A program made the position numbers and the translations under genes. From the NCBI GenBank assembly GCA_037367405.1, contig JAZKJV010004148.1, positions 744,501-808,500 on the forward strand: a DNA stretch of 64,000 nucleotides. Direction: 5' to 3'. The notes beneath the pieces are model-generated. The model made no database searches. It saw only the letters and a list, made by a program, of their open reading frames with translations, and had not been told where the DNA came from. Each line of letters begins with the position of its first letter. Within the stretch, counting starts at the first letter, position 1. Source of the stretch: Ottelia alismoides (Eukaryota; Streptophyta; Magnoliopsida; Alismatales; Hydrocharitaceae). This document shows, one piece after another, positions 1-11,754 of this stretch.

Positions 1-1787
1 TCATGGATCCAATCCATGATATTTTATTGGTTATTATTGTGTATAATATTGAGTGGGTTTAATGAAGAATTATCTAAAATAAGAAATTTGCATAAGTGTA
101 TATATTCATATATATATATACATATTTTACATTGATTTAGGAATTTTTATATCAAAGTGTCCTTGCCTTATCAACAATGAAAGTTCATTCCCTTAATCAC
201 TTTCAATGTAAGAGATATACATACCAATATATCTCAAGCAAGATCTGGGATCTCCTTCCTTATTTTTATCACATCCCAATAATATGAGAACCTGTAACTC
301 GAACAAAAAAGAAGTAGGAACACATTCCGCCTTGCAAGTCCAACTTGCATCTCCCAATTCAGTCTTTAACACATGGGCCCACCACCCCTAAGGTGATGGT
401 GACCCGTCATTAATTGAACAAACCATCAATATGAATACAACTCGCTATGCGCAATCTAATATCGCCCCAATAATTTGAGGACCCGATATTGGGGTCACTG
501 CGCATACGTCCTTACTCTTTCGAGAAGCGACGAGCCCTATCCAAATGAATCGAATGCATAAGCTTTCACTTTGGACAGGTGTCTCCTACATACAATATCT
601 GGCGACGAAACCCTTCACCTTGACGGGATACCATGGATGTCACTTATGTGATGCTCCACCTCATATTCAAATTTTAATTAATTATTATGAATCATATTTA
701 TATAATTAATTCTTCCAAGGAAAATTCACATCTATTCATAATAGAGTGTTTTTAATTGGATATAATTAACATAATCATATTAAATTAATTACCAATCCAA
801 TCCAATCAACAAACTTGATTTTACTTGAATATATGGTATTATCTCAAAGTACGTATTAATTCGAATTTTAATAATTACAAAAATACATCATGATCTCTCA
901 AGCATCATTCATTCCCAACCCACTGTCATGGCCAGTACTGGATGGAGTGGGACGGACCGTAATCGGTGCAACCCGCTGCCCCAACGCTCCCCGACTAGAC
1001 ACCATATCCGCCTTGGGAAAAAATAATACCGAGCCAATCACTTTGTACTTGAGATAATCATCGGTTCTTCAACCGAAATTATACCATATAGTAATAATCA
1101 AAATAATTTTGATTATAAGGAAATTTGCTAACCAAATTCCCAATCCTATTGAAGCATGTTTTTTATTGATTGTGTTTCCAATTATGATCTATATCAAATC
1201 TAATTATTTTATTGGTTGAGGCCAAGTAAATTAAGAAAATAATCATCATTAAATATTTCTCAAATATTTTCCATAATTATTTTATGAAATTAACAATTAA
1301 TTTCACTAATTGACAATCATTTGGTTCTTGATTAGGAATGTAATTTCAGCAGCGACCCATACTTACTAAAATTAACATATCTCAATCAAAATAAATCCAA
1401 ATTATGCAAAATCAGTTTCCTAAGATTTCTAATTTGATTTATGACAGAACCTAAGTGATATTGCACTCATTTCAAGGCGTATCAAAACAGTAATTAAGTC
1501 ATTAATCATGTTAAGATTCACAGTTCCCGCAACAGTGAATACATGTTTATTAAAATGACCATATCTCGATCAAAAGGAATCCAAATTACGTAAACTCAGA
1601 TCCTATGGTTTTCTTATTTAATGAGGAACAAAAACCAAGTGATTAATTCGTGTTTAAACATTTAAAAGGGACGAATTTATTCACTAAACAGATGTGCGAA
1701 AATGAAATGCGACAAAAACTTTCGCAAACTTAACGAACCCAAGTCATCCTAGGTTTACGGATCGTATCCAAAACCTTCGACCTAAGT
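1..1787 (-). mobile_element. Copia A, untranslated leader (5' internal region)
   Basis: Read on the minus strand this follows the primer site and LTR of copia A. It aligns almost throughout with 40301-42060 on the plus strand (copia C leader), including the blocks around 370-510 and 950-1010. No reading frame of useful length is present, so this is leader rather than gag. Both copies contain the same 61-nt inverted-repeat structure. The element continues left of the window, so its gag and pol are not visible. A short TA run lies near 108-120. Confidence 0.7.
446..506 (-). promoter_or_regulatory. Conserved 61-nt hairpin in copia leader (copy A)
   Basis: In the sense direction the outer arms are TATGCGCAGT and ATTGCGCATA (10 pairs, one G-U) and the inner arms are CCCCAATA and TATTGGGG (8 pairs). 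The internal loop is 2 nt on one side and 9 nt on the other, and the terminal loop is 14 nt. Copia C has exactly the same geometry at 41589-41649. Its role is unknown; a packaging, dimerisation or translation signal is an inference. Confidence 0.6.
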
Positions 1788-1798
1788 CTCTGATACCA
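1788..1798 (-). other. Primer binding site of copia A (tRNA-Met type)
   Basis: On the minus strand TGGTATCAGAG lies two bases beyond the LTR terminus. This is the usual site in plant Ty1/copia elements, complementary to the 3' end of initiator tRNA-Met. It fixes the LTR end at 1801 and shows that the internal region runs leftward. Confidence 0.9.
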
Positions 1799-1800
1799 CT

Positions 1801-4298
1801 TGAAGAATATAGGATAATCCTCAAGCGCATCACGGAAGCGTTAGCGTCGTATCGAATACGATGAGGAACGACTAGTCGTACTAGTTGTTCTATGCAGCAG
1901 AATTTAAAAAAAATCATGTGATGAAAGCACATGATCCAAAGAAAGATTCTCGGATCGTTTCATATAAAACCACATCAAGTATAAAGTAATACCTCTTGTA
2001 GAGTGGTTGATCAAATCTCTACGAAAAGAGACCTCCTGTCTCAAGTCCGATCTTCGGAGAAGACACTTGCGAGCGTGGGGATGAGTCGTGTGATACTCTC
2101 AATCCAAGAAGTTGATCCAAGCATGATGAACTCCTGATCTCGTCGCACAAGATCAACAACCTTCTTCATGAGCGAGGCACTCCAAAGAAGATGGAGAACC
2201 AAGGAATGTCGAGGTGGCAGCGCGGTGGCGAAGCGACGACGAAACCTCTCCTCTAGGGTTTGGTGGATGGCCACCAATGGAGGAGAGGAGGGTTGACTTG
2301 TTGAAGGAGAGAGAGAGAGAGAGAATTGTATCTCAATAGCATAACCCTAGAGGGAAAGGTATGCCTCTCTATTTATAGGGTTTTGGGATCCATGGATCAC
2401 AATCCATGTGACACACAAAATCACTGGATGAGATTGTTTTGTGTTTAATCCAATGGTCAAGATTGCTGATGGTAAAAACCAACAACTAATAACTTAATTT
2501 AGATCAAATATATTTGATAAATCAAATACAATTCAATCCTAAATCAAATCAAACAAATAAGGAGATAATTAGCATGGAGATAATATCTCCCCATAAAATT
2601 GGTGGGACGGTCAACAATTCCATATAGGACTTGGTATCCGTCCACTTATTTTTATGGTGGAGGCAATATTATGTAATCTCATGAGATTGCATATCTCCAT
2701 GAAAATCTCCATTATTTTTGCAACAACTTTTGTTGTGATTTATTCTACAAAAATATTTCATAATTAATTAGAATATTGCAATCTTGCCATTGAAAATTTG
2801 TGAATCACATTCACAACCCAAAACAAAATATAATTTACATTTTCAATTAATTATACAATGTGAATCCAACTGACACTAAAACTAATTAACAAATATAAAC
2901 ATAATAAGATCTCTCTAATACATTATAAATTACATTTATAATATATTATGAATAATTGGATATTACTATCCACGTCATTTTTATCCACAATAATTAAACA
3001 CATTTAATTATATTGGACAATTATCCACATGCATCAAGATAATTAAATCACATTTAAACATCCATTTCTCAATGCTTAGATATAATTCAACTATGGAATC
3101 AATCTTGAACCATTTCAAGAATAATACGATTTCTTCGCAGATAATTGGAGATAAGGACATGGCAATTGTATTGTTCCACGTATAGTGACTTGGATGTTGA
3201 GATCTCATCTCAAATCTAGATCTCACAAACCTCTCATAGTTGCTTGATTAAATCAAGACCACAAATCTAATCTTCTCATTGAATCTGAATCTCATTCAGA
3301 TGAATGTCTAACACTTGGACTAAGATTAGGTTACTTCTCTACTGAGAGGGGTCACTAAAATCCAAACATGTTTCATCACTCCCTCAGAATGGAAGCGTCG
3401 TAGTTATACAATCGTTTATGATCAAATCACCCTCAGGTATTTCCAACACCTATACATCCTGCATACTGGAAGTTCTATGATCAACTTGAAGATATAGATC
3501 AATTTTACACTGTCATCTTTAGGGTTTAATTATCAAGTTTCTCAATCTTGGTCATTGGGAATCCATATCAATCATATGCTTTCTCAAAGCATATATCATA
3601 CCTTCAAATTCTTGTCATGCTTCCAAATCACGACGACCATGCATGGAATTTGATCGGTCCAAATACCTAATGAGTAAGCTCATGTCTCCTGGTTCACATG
3701 TGAACCTGTATGATCCCTTTGAGAGATCGTATTACTCATATGCCCTTACATGCACACCAGCTCGCCAGTGTATAGACCTTGGTTAGGTCATCAACCTATT
3801 GGTCTACAAAATGTACATACTCAGACATATAGTAATACATCTGTCATTGGTTAGAGGATGCATGCCTATGCTGTGACAGTATTCAACATAGGTCTTTGGT
3901 TATCTCGATCTCATTAAGTCAACCCATTGACTCAACTAATCTAACACCTCCGAATCTCTATTCCCATGAAAAGGACCTGCATCAAGAGGTTGGTCATATA
4001 TCAACCTAAATGAGAAAGGATTGCCATCTCCTACTCAGGCTGGAGATCATCTCTCAACAATCATTTGATGGTGCTTGATGAATCCCCAATCTATTTAGAT
4101 ATTAATCCAAGAACCAGCCTCTATTGTTCAATAACTGAATCATCCGCTGTATGATCATCAAGATGGACATGGTACATAACTCTAATTGTACAAAGGGACC
4201 TATTATACAAATTGGTTATTCTTCATTTCAGATCAGGGAATGATTTTCGCAATAACATTTATTGCATAATGGTTCGCCGTGGGCTCGCATTTCCAACA
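1801..4298 (-). mobile_element. Copia A 5' LTR
   Basis: On the minus strand the repeat starts TGTTGGAAATGCGAGCCC at 4298 and ends TTCA at 1801, next to the primer site. It is homologous along its length to the LTRs at 5012-7692, 37734-40285 and 49130-51778. U3 is very AT-rich. A TATA box, a GA tract and a more GC-rich R/U5 follow in the sense direction. It abuts the RNase H remnant of copia B at 4299 exactly where homology to copia C pol begins, so A inserted into B. The second target-site copy is outside the window. Confidence 0.9.
2371..2377 (-). promoter_or_regulatory. TATA box of the copia A LTR
   Basis: The minus strand reads CTATAAATAGAGAGGC. The same box occurs at 49709-49715 (J) and 39715-39722 (C). 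A GA tract (2306-2324) follows about 50 bases downstream, near the expected transcription start. In copia B the box has decayed. Confidence 0.75.
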
Positions 4299-4501
4299 TT
4301 GCGACCGTCACATTAGTGGTACACCTTGGACATTTCTTTTTTCTGAAAAATTCCAAGAAAGGCTTCTTTCCCTCAAGATATGGTACTGACTTTTTTAAAG
4401 GTATAGCACCTCTAGGAGTTGATGAGTTGAATGCTAAAACTGCTTGCCCTTATGCATTAGTTATGAGAAGCCAAGTGTATGCTATATATGTACAAAAATA
4501 A
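4299..4501 (+). pseudogene. Copia B pol 3' end, RNase H remnant
   Basis: The translation contains NSKKGFFPSRYGTDFFKG, the degenerate form of the SKKGFLPFRHG-type motif at the RT/RNase H junction of plant Ty1/copia polyproteins. It is followed by a worn version of the SxxYAMxCTRPD-type segment (ALVMRSQVYAIYVQK). The equivalent in copia C is at 45056-45265. The fragment lacks everything upstream because copia A is inserted at 4298/4299, and it ends at a stop at 4499-4501. It cannot encode an active enzyme. Lineage within copia is not resolved. Confidence 0.75.
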
Positions 4502-5011
4502 GATGTCTGCCAGGAAGTGGGAATAGTAAATTGTTACTAATCCTACTATGGAGATAAAACACTTGATGCATTAATAACAATATCTTCAAAGATGACAAGA
4601 CTTTAGAGATAGTGATCTCTAAGTCTTATCTTCAAGAAATTAAGACTTTATAGATAGTGATCTAAAAGGTCTTAATTGCGGATACCTTAGGAGATAGAGA
4701 TCTCCGGGAATAAGGGTATTCTGATAAGGATAATAGAAATTACATACTGGTTATATTAATAATGAGCTGTAGTGTCAAGGACACTATGACTGACAAAATA
4801 GAGTATTGGTTGCAAAAGATGCAACATTCCGCATTGAATGCGAGCACTGTTACTAGGGGAAATGCAAGTGCCATAAAAGGACTTGGAATAGTCTCTTGGG
4901 AACATAGTAACTGATCAACTTACTAGCTATTTTCCTAAATAGCCTATGATTGTCACATGAGTGCGGGTTTAAAGATTAGCCCACTAATGGCTCTTTGGGC
5001 TAGTGGGAGAT
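4502..5011 (+). mobile_element. Copia B 3' untranslated region with polypurine tract
   Basis: This stretch aligns with 45266-45758 of copia C and has no reading frame. It ends with AGTGGGAGAT (5002-5011), the polypurine tract that primes plus-strand synthesis in Ty1/copia elements, directly before the TGTT start of the LTR. Short AGATAGTGATCT-like repeats occur around 4603-4655. Confidence 0.8.
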
Positions 5012-6292
5012 TGTTAACATGCGAGCCCATGGTGAGCCATTATGCAATAAATGTTATTGCGAATATCATTCCCTGATCTGAAATAAAGAATAACTAATTT
5101 GCATAATAGGTGCCTTAGTACAATTAGGGTTATGTACCATGGCCATATTGATAATCATATAGCTGTTGATTCAATTATTTAATCATAGAGGCTAGTGCTT
5201 GGATGAACATATAAAGAGTTAGATTGAGGACTCATCAAGCACCGTCAAATGATTGTTGAGAGATGATCTATAGCCTGAGTAGGAGATGGAAATCCTTTCT
5301 CATTTAGGCTGATATCTGACTGACCTCTTAATGTGGGTCCTCAATAGGGGAATATATATTTCAGAGGTGTTAGATAAGTTAGGTCAAAAAGTTGACTTAA
5401 CGATATACAGATAACCAAAGTCCTATATCGTATGTTGTCATGACAAAGGCACACATCCTCTGACTGGAAACAGATGTGTTACTATATGTCTGAGTATGTA
5501 CATTTGGCAGACCAATAGGTTGATGACCTAATCAAGGTCTATACACCGACGTGCTGGTGTGCATATAAGGGCATATGAGTAATACGATCTCTCAAAGGGA
5601 CATATAGGTTCATTATTGAACCGGATGACATGAACTCACTCATGAGATATTGAGAAGAAACAAATTCCGTGCACGGTCATCTCGCTATGGAAGCTAGACT
5701 AAATTTGTAGGTTTGATATATGCTTTTGGAAAAGTATATGATCAACACCTAGGTATGATATATGTATTTGGAAAGTATATGATCGATACCAACTCCCAAT
5801 AGTCAAATGCAAAACTTAATGATAAAACCCTGAAGTAGATAGTGTAAAATTGATCTTATAATTTGGGTTTATTCTGGGTCTTCTAATATGAAGGATGTAC
5901 AAGTATTAGGAGTATCTAAAGGTGATGTGATAATAAACGATTGTATAACCATGACGCTTCCATTCCAAGGGAGTGATAAAATAGGTTTGGATTTTAGTGA
6001 CTCCTCTCAGTAGAGAAGTAATGTAATCTTGGTCCAAATGTTGGACATTGATCTGAATGTGATTCGAATGCAATGAGAAGATTAGATTTGTGGTCTTGAT
6101 TTAATAAAGCATTTATGAGAGGTAAGTAGGATCTGGATTTGAGATGTGATCTCAATATCCAAGTCACTATACGAGGAACAATACAATTGCCCTGTCCTTA
6201 TCTCCAAGTATTTGCGGAGAAAGCGCATTATCCTTGAAAGAGTTCATGATAATTTCATTGTTGATATATATATATCCGAGCATTGAGAAAAT

Positions 6293-6502
6293 GGATAATT
6301 AAATGTGATTTAATTATCATGAATAATATGAATTTGATTCATATTATAAGGAGAGTTATCTTGGATAATTAAATATTATTTAATTATCATGAATAATATG
6401 AATTTAATTCATATTATAGAGAGAGTTATCTTAGATAATTAAATGTGATTTGATTATCAAAGATGTGAATAATGTGAATGTGATTCATATTATTTGGGCA
6501 CA
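6293..6502 (+). repeat. Three 70-bp tandem repeats in copia B U3
   Basis: Units begin at 6293, 6363 and 6433 with GGATAATTAAAT or a close variant. Each contains two small palindromes, ATTAAATGTGATTTAAT-like and ATGAATTTGATTCAT-like. The third unit is diverged, and a partial fourth starts near 6520. The other copia LTRs here have fewer or more diverged units, so the array expanded in this copy. Confidence 0.75.
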
Positions 6503-7164
6503 AAAGAATAGAGACCCGAGATGATTAAATGTGATTTAATTATCATGAATATGAATAATGTGGATAGCACTATCCATATTAATCATATATATTAGAAATA
6601 TGATTTATGATATATAAGAGAGAGTTATTTGTAATTTACATTTGTTAATTAAATGTTAACGTGAATTGGATTCACATTGAACATTAAATTGAAAATGTAA
6701 ATCACATTTTATTTTAGGTTGTGAATTTGATTCACAAATTTCTAATGGCAAGATTGCAATGTTCACAAAAAAATTATGAATTATTTTTGTAGAATAATTT
6801 ACAACAAGTGTTGATGTAAATCTTGGAGATTTCCATCAAACAATGTAAACCTCATGAGATCTCATGAGATTACATGAGATTGCCACCAAATCCCATATTA
6901 TCGAAGGAGGCAATCTTCCTTCTATAAATCTCCCTACTTGATTGATTTATTTTGGTATTAAATCATATTGATTTATCAATACATATTTAATCTAAATAAA
7001 TTAATTCTTGTTGATTTTTACCAACAAAATCTTAGCCATTAAAAGAAACACAAATCAATGTGAGCAATTGGATTTGTGTTGTCCATGGATTGAGATCCAT
7101 GGATCCCAAAATATTGTAAAAGGAGAGGCACCCCTTTTATCTTCTTTACACAATGAGAACATAA

Positions 7165-7210
7165 GTCTCTCTCTCTTTTTCTCTCTACATGCCATCCCTC
7201 TCTCTCTCTC
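7165..7210 (+). repeat. CT-rich tract downstream of the copia promoter
   Basis: This is a TCTCTC-type run just downstream of the decayed TATA region. Equivalent tracts occur at 39770-39784 (C) and, as GA on the plus strand, at 2306-2324 (A) and 49633-49659 (J). The constant position suggests it is part of the LTR promoter or 5' UTR rather than a random microsatellite. Confidence 0.7.
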
Positions 7211-7692
7211 ATATGGTTGTCCACAATGGATGGCCTAGAGAGAGTCTCCATCGACGCATCGTCGTCGTTATGCTGTCAAACTATTTGCTCGTGGATCTCC
7301 ATCTCCTTTGATGCACCCTCGCTTGTGAAGAAGACGTTGAATTTGTATGTTGAGATCAGGAGATTCATCGCTTGGATCATCAACATGGATTTTGAGGAGC
7401 ATGTGTGTCATCAACACGGTCACAAGCGTCTCCTCCGTCGGATTGGACTTGAGGCATGAGGTCTCTTCGTTTAAAGACTCGATCGCAACCACTAGACAAG
7501 AGGTAACCCTAATACTTCTTTTTGGTTTAGATGAAACGATCCGAGAAGTGCTATTAGATCATGTGGTTTCATCGCATAATTGTTTTTTGAATTCCACTGC
7601 CTCAGTAACTAGTGCGACTAGTTGCTCTCAATCGCATACGATGTGATCCTCATGCTTTCATGATGCGCTTAAGGATTTTACCATATCCTTCA

Positions 7693-8600
7693 GATATAAT
7701 GCGATCACAAAGCTGGACTAATCCCATGGAGATCCAAAATATTCCATCCAATGGCCTTGCGATTTCTCTCGAGAACCTCTAGCACACGAGATTCTTGTTC
7801 ATTGGTCAACTACGAGCTGAGGATGATCGGAAACATTTGGGGTGGGGGGATCTGCAAGGAAGTCATATTTCAACATTGATGGTAAAATCTTGAGCTTAGG
7901 TGGGGTCTAAATCAGCTCTTTGATGACTTCTGTAACTGTACTGGTAGAGGGTATTTGATCTGTACTATGTAAACTGTCCACCGTGGCTACTAACGGTTCA
8001 AGAAATAAAATCTCAGATAGATCTGCATTGAATGATCTCTGCTCAGAAAGGAGGGGCTCATTAGGATGTTCACAATCCTCAATAATCTTAGAAACAAAGG
8101 TTTTAGATATCTTAGCAATAGTATCTGAAAAGTGTCTCTCATCTGTGCATATCTCAGGAAACTCAACATGTGGCTTAGATATCTGTTTCTCAGATTTCTC
8201 AGATGGAGGCATGCCATCAGTAATATCAGAATAATATGTCAAAGGAATATAAGAAGATACCTCCAAATACTCAAACCGATCCTCAGAAATCAGCTCAAAA
8301 TGCCATCACCAAAACATCAATAGGATCAACAAGGGGACACTTGTCGATTGTGCTTTCCAGAAGGTCCTTCTAGGAAAGGAACTCCTGGGTGTCCATGAAA
8401 TCAGTAAAAAGATATGTCTCTCTAAATTATGCAAGAAAATCACAATCCTCAGGATCTGATGTACTTGTCTGTCTCTCTTCTGCTGATGCTTGTGGCGGTG
8501 ATGGTCTAGGATCAGGGATCATCTCAATTTTCACCTTGTCACTTTGAGAGTAAAAGATGATCTCTCTAGTATGATATTCAACTACTGCTTCGTCCATTCA
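7693..8600 (-). pseudogene. Gypsy H pol, protease-RT linker
   Basis: The minus strand encodes an acidic, low-conservation linker (open at 8266-7907) followed by a shifted PPKLKILPSMLKYDFL segment. That matches the PPTLKYAF block preceding RT in gypsy F and E. A degenerate VLEVLERN-KAIGW-like stretch follows in broken frames until copia B starts at 7692. RT itself would lie left of the copia insertions and outside this window. The remnant is non-functional. Confidence 0.7.
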
Positions 8601-8608
8601 TAGGAACA

Positions 8609-8941
8609 TCAACCTAATATGATCGGGGTATGAAGTAATGGTACATGTGTGTCCTTATCCATGACAATAAAATCAACAGGGAATTTCATTCCCTGCACTA
8701 CTACAATAACACCCTCTAAAATGCCTCTCAGTCTCTTGATCGATCTATCAGCAAACTGAAGGATCATCCTAGTCAATCTAAGATGTCCTAACCCAAACTC
8801 TTTGAGTAGAGAGGATGGCATAAGATTAATGGAGGAACCACTATCGAGAAGAGTGCGATAAAACTCTTGGTAAAAAAATATTGCAACGGATGTGAGATCC
8901 TCCCTTATCTTTCTTTTTGAGTGGGAGGTTGCTGATGGCAT
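8609..8941 (-). pseudogene. Gypsy H aspartic protease domain
   Basis: The frame includes LLDSGSSINLMPSSLL, the active-site loop of retrotransposon pepsin-like proteases (D-S-G). FADRSIKR and VDFIVMD follow, then HTPIILG, the flap and C-terminal LGRP region. It aligns with the proteases of F (28607-29161) and E (53038-54060) but is more diverged. It keeps the canonical DSG where E and F have DNG. The frame stops at the equivalent of LGRPFLR. The N-terminal side is frameshifted. Confidence 0.75.
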
Positions 8942-8993
8942 GAACTGTGGCCATAGTCAAGATATGCTTTTCCGTCTTCTTTCATATGCTCTG

Positions 8994-11754
8994 CTATGTT
9001 TGATGCTTTTGTGTACATGCTTCTTTCATTCCCTTTTTAACTGCAGACATGTACTCTATGGCTTTAACGAGTGACATCTCTAAAAAGATGTTATGTAAGA
9101 TCTTGACCACTTTAGGATGGGATAGAGTTGTTTTTAGTTTTTGGATTTTTTTGGATTTCTTTAAAGCGAAGGGAAATGGCATAAAATCAGAAGAAACATT
9201 CAAATGCTCATTTCGATTATTCAAGGTGGTATTCTCATTTACAATAGGACAATCAGAATTTGTGTGTACAATGTTGTCCAAAATAGGTGATGGAAAAATA
9301 GAATCTAGAACATGGCAGGCTGCTGCTGCTTGTGTAGAAGAAGGATCCACGAGTGGTGTATTCTCCCTCTAGGCTGATGGTTGTCAGTATCTTCCTGGTA
9401 AAGGTGAAGGTGGTGATGAAGGTGGTGAAACTCTATACTTAGGTACTGCTACACTAGACCTCTCGACTGCTGGTAAAGAAGATGAATTGGAAGATGAAGC
9501 TCTCTTAGTGGCTCGATGTCCCAACCCCAACTGTTGTGCATGCGGGTGCAATCACCTATCACTCCTGAGATGAATGGCGTCTGATAAACATGTAAAATCA
9601 ACGTCCATACCTATCTGGGGTGTGGATGGGGCACGCGATACCTGCTACTTGCGTATGAAATTGTTGGGGTTGGCCTCGACCTATGCATGAATCCACGTCT
9701 TTGTAGTGGTGAGGTCGTCGATCCTCTGAATTAGTTCATTCATGTTCCTCATGAGCAGCGTAAGATGATCAAGTGCGGGATTCACTAAAGGGGCCTCTGG
9801 ATGCTTAATGACAAGCTGTTACCGAGACTGATAGTGTGGAGGCAACTGGTATCCATACTGCTGCCGATAATGAGGAGGAGGAGGATGTGGATAATGTCCA
9901 TAAGATGCAGTCTGCTGCTGGTAAGGCTATGGAAAATACACAGGCTACATCTGCTGCAGGACATGTCTCCAGTTTTGGAATTGAGGTGGAGATTGATAAT
10001 GAGACTAGAACTACTGGTGCTGGAATTGCTACGGTCTGCCTCCCTGAAACTGGTGGGCGGGTCTCTGACCCTGCTGGGAACCCAACTGGCCTTGCCCTGA
10101 CGGACGAGGCTGTTTGCACTCTTGGTCAAACCAAATACCGTTCACCTCCTGAATCATAGGGGGAGGTGGGGTCTGCTGCTCAGAAAAGTATAGACCTTCC
10201 TGCTGGTACAAGACAATCTGCTGTGAATGTTGCGGGACCTGATTAGGGGTCTGCACGTAATAAATGTGCTGAATTGAGGGTGGTCCTCCGGTACTCTTCT
10301 GGGTGGGTGTGGAAGAAGTATGCTCCGGAGCAAAAGTGTTGGCTGCTGCACTCGTGCTCTGGCATGCGCTGATCGTACTGACAAGAAGCTCCATATGCTT
10401 CGTTATTTCATCCAGCCTGTCCAGGTTCTTTGTCCTCTATTCGACCACTTGGAGCTTCTCAAGCTCCTTAGATAATTTCTCAATTATATCTACTTTGGAT
10501 AGGTGATTTCCAATTATGGTTAGATTAGAACTATCGACCCTATCCACTTCATGAGATGCTGTCATATTGACAACCTTGTGGGATGCTGTAGTAGTAGAAG
10601 AAGGTACAATATGTTTCTGGAATGCCCGTGAAGAAGACAAAGTTGTGGAGCTCTCTGCCATCTCCTCGAAAATCTGATATAGGACATCCTCATCCTTGTT
10701 GAAGTGACTACCCCCACAAGCGGCATCGACCGGCTTCTGATTCTCATGACTTAAACCCCCAAAGAAAGTTTGCACTAAGCTTGTCTTTGGAATATCATGA
10801 TGGGGGCACTTCTCTATTAAATCTTTAAATATTCCCACGACTCGTGAATAGGCTCATGGGACATCTGGGAGAAGTTTGCTATCAATGATCACATTTGATT
10901 GGGGCGTCCAAGAGGGTAGTATGTGATTAGAAAAGCAAACCTCAACTCTTCCCATGTAGTAACAACTTTTCCTAGATGATTTACCCAAAAAGGGCCTTGT
11001 CCATCAGGCTGAAGGGAAAAGCCGTGATCTTCACTACCTCTAACGGGATGTTATGGTATTGGATTGTGCTGCAGATGTGATCAAATTGCTAGAGGTGTAC
11101 GTATGGTTCTTCATTGATATGCCCGTGGAATATGGGGAGTAATGGCAAGATTGTTGGCTTGATCTTGAAATGCCCATCAATCACATGAATTTGAATCCAT
11201 GTATCCGTATGTCCTGCTCCTGGATTATAGGTTTCCCTAAATGAGAGCTTAGCCACTAGCTCTATAGGCTCTTCTCCCCCATTCCCACCTCCTCCATTGT
11301 TTCTATCCTTCTCTCTCTTGTCTTGTCTATCCTGCCTCAACTCGAGAATCATATCTCTTTATGAAATTTGAAAGTCATCCTGCTCTGTCAATTGATCTTG
11401 AATGGACTGAATTGAGGCTAACATGGTGGTGTTGATCGGAAATTGTTCGGCCATGGAACCCTTTCCCTTAGGTGGCATCAAGTGCACTGTTTCAGAGTCT
11501 GTAAGTGTAAACTGCACTGGATTAGTCCTCAAGAAAGATGAAGTCCCAAATGATAGTTTAAGATGAGAGTCCATCTTGAACAACAGATTGATGGATGTGG
11601 TGAAGGGTGAAGTGGAGAAAGAGGTATACTCGGGAAGTGAGTCTTCCCAAGTAGAAGACGAACGGTTTGGAGTGTGAAATGAGTCTGCAAAGTCTGAATG
11701 AGAAATGCTCCAATCCGATATCTTCGATATGAATATGCGAGAACACGAAGTCAA
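8994..11754 (-). pseudogene. Gypsy H gag (broken into several frames)
   Basis: In sense order these are: an N-terminal segment (11754-11359) with a MPPKGKG motif like MPPKKKE in F; a segment with YNPGAGHT and ILPLLPIFHGHINEEPY (11352-11089), matching the gag core of E and F; a LVQTFFGGLSHENQKPVDAA segment (10838-10437); a Q/P-rich C-terminal part (10394-10029); and a linker (9350-8994). No CCHC zinc knuckle is visible. Many of the overlapping frames between 9785 and 10394 are shadows of this low-complexity region. At least four interruptions rule out function. Confidence 0.75.

Larger units (their letters stand above)
5012..7692 (+). mobile_element. Copia B 3' LTR
   Basis: It starts TGTTAACATGCGAGCCCA immediately after the polypurine tract and ends CCTTCA. 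It is 2681 bp, slightly longer than its relatives because U3 holds an extra 70-bp tandem array. The TATA region is decayed (AATATTGTAAAAGG near 7110). With copia A it forms an inverted pair of related LTRs separated by only 713 bp. Position 7693 onward is gypsy H pol, so B inserted into H. Confidence 0.9.

Noticed and set aside
105..122. TA microsatellite
   Set aside because: Short and unremarkable in an AT-rich leader.
9785..10159. Five overlapping frames on both strands
   Set aside because: All lie over the Q/P-rich gag tail of gypsy H; only the minus-strand gag reading has relatives in E and F.
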